Shown in pieces: positions 4,448 to 7,851 of a DNA stretch of 7,851 bases. This DNA is from Acidobacteriaceae bacterium (lineage in GTDB: Bacteria > Acidobacteriota > Terriglobia > Bryobacterales > Bryobacteraceae). The stretch covers positions 1-7,851 of the forward strand of contig JAFASD010000063.1 of the NCBI GenBank assembly GCA_019244945.1, read 5' to 3'. The notes under the pieces are model-generated. The model did not search any database. It saw only the letters and a list, made by a program, of their open reading frames with translations, and was not told the origin of the DNA. Position 1 is the stretch's first letter, and each line of letters begins with the position of its first letter. A program made the position numbers and the translations under genes.

Positions 4448-4642
4448 ATGGAAAAAGGCCGCCGAAGGAAAGCACCGCGGCAACCCCGGCCGGTGCTTCG
4501 CGTGGTTTTGGACGAGGCGGTAGCCCAGCGCATCGAGACGCTTGCCAAGACCGAATCCCGTTCGATATCGAATCAAATTTCCGTACTAATTGCTGAGGCA
4601 TTCGCCCAGCGCGACCGTACAGCAACTCCGAGAGCCGCCTGA
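4448..4642 (+). CDS. small ribbon-helix-helix-like DNA-binding protein
   Basis: The 64-aa product has a very basic N-terminus (MEKGRRRKAPRQPRP), then a predicted beta strand (VLRVVLDE) and two helices (AVAQRIETLAKTE, ISNQISVLIAEAFAQ) joined by a short turn. This is the order and size of Arc/CopG-type ribbon-helix-helix regulators. Such proteins repress their own operon, plasmid copy number or partition genes. An in-frame ATG at 4430 adds six residues; neither start has a clear ribosome binding site. Placed just upstream of the replication gene, it may control replication of the element, which is inference from position. Confidence 0.65.
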   Translation: MEKGRRRKAPRQPRPVLRVVLDEAVAQRIETLAKTESRSISNQISVLIAEAFAQRDRTATPRAA

Positions 4643-4724
4643 ATGTAAATCCAGCCGCCCCCCATCACTACGCTTCCCCCTCCTCGCGGGCTGTCGAGAA
4701 CGCCAGTTCGCTCCCCTTCCACAT

Positions 4725-4751
4725 AAAAAAAACCGGTGCCCACCGCCGGTT
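4725..4751 (-). terminator. intrinsic terminator on the minus strand in the primase leader
   Basis: Read on the minus strand, AACCGG (4751-4746) pairs with CCGGTT (4736-4731) around a 9-base loop, and the T-run starting within the arm is eight long (4732-4725). It faces against the flanking plus-strand genes, so it implies a minus-strand transcript initiated within 4760-4970. I could not find a convincing promoter for that transcript. Confidence 0.6.
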
Positions 4752-4793
4752 CAAGGTCGAGTCCTATCCAAAATCCGAGCCAAAAAGCGCGAA

Positions 4794-4825
4794 TGCCCCG
4801 CTGGGAAATGGGAACCAGCAGGGCA
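4794..4825. promoter_or_regulatory. strong 11-bp hairpin in the leader of the replication gene
   Basis: TGCCCCGCTGG (4794-4804) and CCAGCAGGGCA (4815-4825) pair over 11 positions with a single mismatch around a 10-base loop. It can form in the mRNA leader and also in an antisense transcript ending at the terminator at 4725. The remaining leader (4643-4976) holds no convincing gene; an open minus-strand frame at 4573-4953 is judged to be chance. Confidence 0.5.
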
Positions 4826-4976
4826 CTCGCAATGATGATGACAGGCTGGACGGCCGCTGTACCGCCCGTTTGAGCCCCACACGGAAGAGGACAACCCCAT
4901 GTGAGACCGGACCCAGAAGCGCACAAGAAGCTACCCGAGACGAAAGGCACCACCCGAACGAACCGAGGAGCTACAA

Positions 4977-7178
4977 GTGAGCCAAGACAATACTATCACG
5001 ACCGATAATCCTCAGGCCACAGAGCCAACGCGCCCCGATAGATCCTCCGACCCCGAAGGTTGGTTTTTGTCACATTTCAGAGAGCCGATGGTGGGCGGTG
5101 ACGGTTTTCATATGTGCTTTTGTCCGAGCCATCCGGACGGTGCGAAGCACGGCAATCGTTCGTTGCAAATCTCGCGACACGGCAACAAGTGGCTGCTGCG
5201 TTGTTTTAACCTGTGTGACACTCCGGACATTATTGCCGCCGCCGGCTTGAACATGCGCGACCTGTTTATCGATGAGCCGGTAATCAAGGCACCGTCAGAA
5301 CCCCACACGCTCGAATGGGCCAGAAAAATCGTTGCGGATTATGAGCCGAAAATCGCCGCGGACCCGAGCTGCGCCTTCACCGCCGATTATGTTACCGCCG
5401 CCACGGTTTTCTCGATTGAGGAGGGTGACACTTTCGACCGGCTGTACGAAGAAATCAAGAATCGGGGCGTTAGGGTCAGTGATTGGCGGTGGCGCGTTCG
5501 TCAACGCGACCGCGAGTTGCGCAAGGAGCGCTCCAAAATAGCGGAGCAACGGGCGAAAGCGACCGAAGCCGCCCAGTCGGCCGAGCCCCCTTCGTGGGCA
5601 CCGCTTGATGACGCCTGCCAACAGCCGGTTGACGGCGGCGAGCTTTTGGGAAACCTGCGCAAGGCGATTCTGAAGTTCGTCCACCTGGACCAGGACCAGG
5701 CGACCATCGTCGCCTTGTGGATTTTGTTCAGTTGGATTTTCGACAAAGTAGCCGAGACTAATCCATTTTTGAGAGTTGTGTCGCCTCTGCCGAATTGCGG
5801 CAAATCGACGCTGCTCAAGGTGTTGCGCCATCTGTGCCGCGCGAGCTGGCTCGTGGCCAGTTCGACGCGAAGCGCCTTCACCCGGAAAGCGCAAACCGCC
5901 CGCTTCACATTTCTGCTCGACGAAGCCGATGCGTTTCTCCAAGAGAATGAACAGTTCCGCAATGTCTTGGATGGCGCATCAGACCCGGATACCGCCAATG
6001 TGGCAGTTTCAGAAAAGTTGGGCGATCAATGGCATCCAACAACAATTGATTGCTACGTTCCAATGGCCATTGCGTCAATAAAGCTGCTTTACGGGATGAA
6101 TACTGTAGAGCAACGCTCAATTCACATCTGGCTAAAACGGACCACGCAAGCAGAGCGCAAAGCGCTAACCAAGGCACGTCAACGGACGCTGAAAGCTGAA
6201 TTCACGCCTTTGACTCAGCAATGCGCGCGATGGGCTACAGATAATGCCTCAGCGCTTGCTGGTTGCTACCCGGAGCTTGACTTTGAAGATGGACGCGACG
6301 AGGACGTGTGGCAACCTATAGTCGCTATTGCCGACCATATACAACCGTCGCTTGGCAAACAGGTGCGAGACATCGCCAAGGCGATGATTGGCACTACATC
6401 AGATACTAAAGAAACGTTGGCCATCAAATTATTGGGCGACATCAAAGTGTTGTTCGATGTGAAGCGTGGCCAACAGCCGAAAGACCTGGCCGACAAGTAC
6501 AAGTCCGAAACCCTATGCAAAGACCTGGCAGCAATGGACGGACGGCCATGGCATGCGATGAGCACGGGTAAGGGCCGGGAATCTAAAGCGATAGACCAAA
6601 ATCGCCTGGCGAGGATGCTCAAAGATTTCGGAATTGCGCCGCACAACATTCGTATCAATAACGACACTCCGAAAGGTTATAAGCGAAAGTATTTCGAGGA
6701 CGTCTGGGAACGCTACCCGAGCAAGTCCGAAGATGAGGATGAACCCCTGACCGACCCCCCAAATGAAGGCGAAAATGCATCCTCAGCCGATAGTTCTGAA
6801 GCACCCACAGACGAGGCTAAAGATACCTCTTCATTTTCACACACCCCCAGATTTGATGATTCCAGCCGCCACACCGCCACAACTCAACGTGGCGTAGGAG
6901 AAAATGGCAATTTTGAAGCCGCCACAGAACAGTTGTGTGGCGGCTCGAAAAATGGCTCCAACCTCAACGCAGAGAATGAGTGTGGCGGTGTGGCGGGTAA
7001 AAACGCTGAAAATGGGGATATGAAAAATAACATAGATACTTTTGACCCCTTCAGCGGCCCGACCGACGCTCACCCGAGATGGCGAAAACGTGGCCTGACC
7101 GATGGCTCGCCAGACGACCCGGAAGAGGCCGAAATTGACCGGCTGGCAGGTGAGGATAGATGGGAAGATGACAAATGA
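4977..7178 (+). CDS. primase-helicase-like replication protein with CHC2-type zinc finger and DUF3631 domain
   Basis: This 733-aa protein probably opens or primes DNA for autonomous replication of the element. An N-terminal CHC2-like zinc finger uses Cys49, His52, Cys76 and Cys80 (CPSH, then RCFNLC, then DIIAAAGL). A charged coiled-coil stretch lies at about 170-200. The ATPase core has a P-loop, SPLPNCGKST at 269-278, with proline in place of the first glycine as is common in this family, and a Walker B, FLLDEADAF at 312-320. A probable arginine finger is Arg380 (VEQRSIHIWL). The DUF3631-type region covers about 410-580 (WQPIVAIADH, GYKRKYFEDVWERY). No TOPRIM primase domain is visible. The tail from 585 is acidic, disordered and repetitive, and its DNA holds a symmetric octamer array. 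The GTG start has GAGGAG six bases upstream. The stop overlaps the next start by ATGA. Confidence 0.85.
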   Translation: MSQDNTITTDNPQATEPTRPDRSSDPEGWFLSHFREPMVGGDGFHMCFCPSHPDGAKHGNRSLQISRHGNKWLLRCFNLCDTPDIIAAAGLNMRDLFIDEPVIKAPSEPHTLEWARKIVADYEPKIAADPSCAFTADYVTAATVFSIEEGDTFDRLYEEIKNRGVRVSDWRWRVRQRDRELRKERSKIAEQRAKATEAAQSAEPPSWAPLDDACQQPVDGGELLGNLRKAILKFVHLDQDQATIVALWILFSWIFDKVAETNPFLRVVSPLPNCGKSTLLKVLRHLCRASWLVASSTRSAFTRKAQTARFTFLLDEADAFLQENEQFRNVLDGASDPDTANVAVSEKLGDQWHPTTIDCYVPMAIASIKLLYGMNTVEQRSIHIWLKRTTQAERKALTKARQRTLKAEFTPLTQQCARWATDNASALAGCYPELDFEDGRDEDVWQPIVAIADHIQPSLGKQVRDIAKAMIGTTSDTKETLAIKLLGDIKVLFDVKRGQQPKDLADKYKSETLCKDLAAMDGRPWHAMSTGKGRESKAIDQNRLARMLKDFGIAPHNIRINNDTPKGYKRKYFEDVWERYPSKSEDEDEPLTDPPNEGENASSADSSEAPTDEAKDTSSFSHTPRFDDSSRHTATTQRGVGENGNFEAATEQLCGGSKNGSNLNAENECGGVAGKNAENGDMKNNIDTFDPFSGPTDAHPRWRKRGLTDGSPDDPEEAEIDRLAGEDRWEDDK
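6866..6996. repeat. symmetric array of six CCGCCACA/TGTGGCGG octamers inside the replication gene
   Basis: CCGCCACA occurs at 6866-6873, 6874-6881 and 6919-6926, and its complement TGTGGCGG at 6936-6943, 6981-6988 and 6989-6996. The outer double copies form a perfect 16-bp inverted repeat and the inner pair a perfect 9-bp one; both are centred on 6931. A partial copy, GTGGCG, is at 6889-6894. GAAAATGG-like words follow the GTGGCG motifs at 6899, 6947 and 7008. In the protein this is a weak repeat containing CGG and NG. It resembles iterons or an initiator-binding site. Confidence 0.75.
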
Positions 7179-7531
7179 GCAGCCCCCGCAACCCCCAGAT
7201 GAGGCAACCCATGGAGCGCGATGACAACGAACGGCCGGTAATCGTTTCGGCCCAGCCGGGTTTCGAGCTGGCCGATTATTGGGGCGATGAACTCGTTTGG
7301 CTACCGGTTATCGCCTGGAAAGTGGAGCAGGTTTTCATCGAGGACCGCAAATTCGGAGACGGTGAATGGATGGAGCACCTCTACCCGATAATCCCCGGAC
7401 CAAAAACCACTATGGCTGAAAACCATCCCATCATACGAAGTCCTGGCAAGTTGATAATGGCGATATACGAAAGTGACGGGGCCGGTGAATCCGATGTTCT
7501 TGCTTACTTCCGAAAGTTGGATAAGCGGTGA
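7175..7531 (+). CDS. hypothetical protein, coupled to the replication gene (118 aa)
   Basis: The ATG at 7175 overlaps the stop of the replication gene (ATGA), so the two are probably translated together. The product is acidic, soluble and without signal peptide or membrane segment. Features are an aromatic-rich stretch ADYWGDELVWLPVIAWKVEQ in the first half, then LYPIIPGPKTT, and a C-terminal IMAIYESDGAGESDVLAYFR. The pattern of a short beta-rich domain with WxxVIAWKV reminds me of small accessory proteins next to plasmid replication genes, but I cannot name a family. A second ATG at 7199 or 7211 would shorten the disordered N-terminus. It ends in a GTGA overlap with the next gene. Confidence 0.7.
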   Translation: MSSPRNPQMRQPMERDDNERPVIVSAQPGFELADYWGDELVWLPVIAWKVEQVFIEDRKFGDGEWMEHLYPIIPGPKTTMAENHPIIRSPGKLIMAIYESDGAGESDVLAYFRKLDKR

Positions 7532-7806
7532 GCCGCGGCGAAATTGCGGCCCTCTTGGAAAAACATAGCTGGAGTTTCTCAACATGCCCCGGACCAGGGC
7601 TGGAGGTCTGGCGACCGCCGATGCTGGCATCACTTTCCGATTCTTCGCTCTATGGTGAGCTACATACTGCAGAATCATCTACTTTCGCCGTAACGGATGG
7701 TAAAGCATGTATAATCATCACTTGCTGCCTTGGCCATTTAAACCAAGTTTTAGCTGACTTAAGTAGAAGGTTATGGCGGGACTGGCAGCTAGAGCACCGA
7801 AATTGA
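7528..7806 (+). CDS. hypothetical protein (92 aa)
   Basis: The frame starts with GTG at 7528, overlapping the stop of the preceding gene (GTGA), and ends with TGA at 7804-7806. No ribosome binding site is obvious, consistent with coupling. The product has a helical start (MSRGEIAALLEKHSW), a proline-rich turn, a cysteine-containing hydrophobic strand (ACIIITCCLGHL) and a final helix rich in Arg and Leu. I recognise no family. Codon use is less marked than in the replication gene, so a later start or a non-coding reading is possible. Position in a tight gene series is the best support. Confidence 0.5.
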   Translation: MSRGEIAALLEKHSWSFSTCPGPGLEVWRPPMLASLSDSSLYGELHTAESSTFAVTDGKACIIITCCLGHLNQVLADLSRRLWRDWQLEHRN

Positions 7807-7821
7807 CGCTAGGATAATCCT

Positions 7822-7851
7822 ATGGCCAACAAAATTACTATGCCGCTCCCC
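7822..7851 (+). CDS. start of another gene, cut by the window end
   Basis: ATG at 7822 opens ten sense codons (MANKITMPLP) up to the last base. AGGA at 7811-7814 lies seven bases upstream, a good ribosome binding site. It follows the previous gene by 15 bases, so it probably belongs to the same operon. The product cannot be identified from ten residues. Confidence 0.5.
   Translation, partial: MANKITMPLP

Noticed and set aside
4573..4953. Minus-strand frame of 126 codons with hydrophobic stretches
   Set aside because: A terminator hairpin and T-run fall within it, and there is no ribosome binding site; chance opening is more likely.
5295..5942. Long minus-strand frame of 215 codons
   Set aside because: It lies antisense to the zinc-finger and P-loop part of the replication gene, whose motifs are unambiguous.
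7810..7822. TAGGAT-A-ATCCTA palindrome over the start of the last gene
   Set aside because: Arms of six bases with a one-base loop cannot fold as RNA, and half of it is explained by the ribosome binding site.

Overview
The window reads as accessory DNA (a genomic island, integrated plasmid or satellite-like element) from a bacterium, most likely a proteobacterium. That placement is an inference from family resemblance and mixed, GC-leaning composition; there is no rRNA, tRNA or core gene to fix the taxon. No CRISPR array is visible.

Left part (1-1300). A minus-strand gene may start at the very left edge. Facing away from it is a pentapeptide-repeat plus TIR-domain gene (213-1149) of the defence or signalling type. 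It carries a one-base frameshift at about 897-900, which separates the TIR core from its predicted catalytic glutamate.

Middle left (1300-3490). A block of GC-rich hairpins (1415-1600) is followed by a cluster of very small genes, several under 60 codons. On the minus strand a serine recombinase (2810-3364) is followed by a 56-aa gene and a 36-aa CxxC gene overlapping by ATGA. Further along lies a second pair with the same layout: a 59-aa C2HC gene overlapping by ATGA a 78-aa cysteine-rich gene. The two pairs share the end of the first gene and the junction almost base for base, so they look like duplicated modules. The recombinase promoter region contains a 46-bp imperfect palindrome and a 20-bp palindrome built from the same 7-mer, a candidate res site and operator.

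Middle right (3490-4976). A candidate small RNA on the minus strand (about 3625-3707) has its own promoter and terminator. Next come two small DNA-binding proteins on the plus strand, AlpA-like and ribbon-helix-helix-like. The 334-nt leader before the primase gene then contains an 11-bp hairpin and a good intrinsic terminator pointing the opposite way, which suggests a counter-transcript.

Right part (4977-7851). A 733-aa replication protein has a CHC2-like zinc finger, a P-loop ATPase core and a DUF3631-type C-terminal domain. It is followed by two short, translationally coupled genes of unknown function and the start of another gene. Inside the 3' end of the replication gene, six copies of an octamer (CCGCCACA or its complement) are placed symmetrically about position 6931, which could be an iteron or origin-like site embedded in coding DNA.

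The right half looks like the regulation and replication module of a mobile element (AlpA, ribbon-helix-helix, primase/helicase). The left half looks like its recombination and cargo zone.
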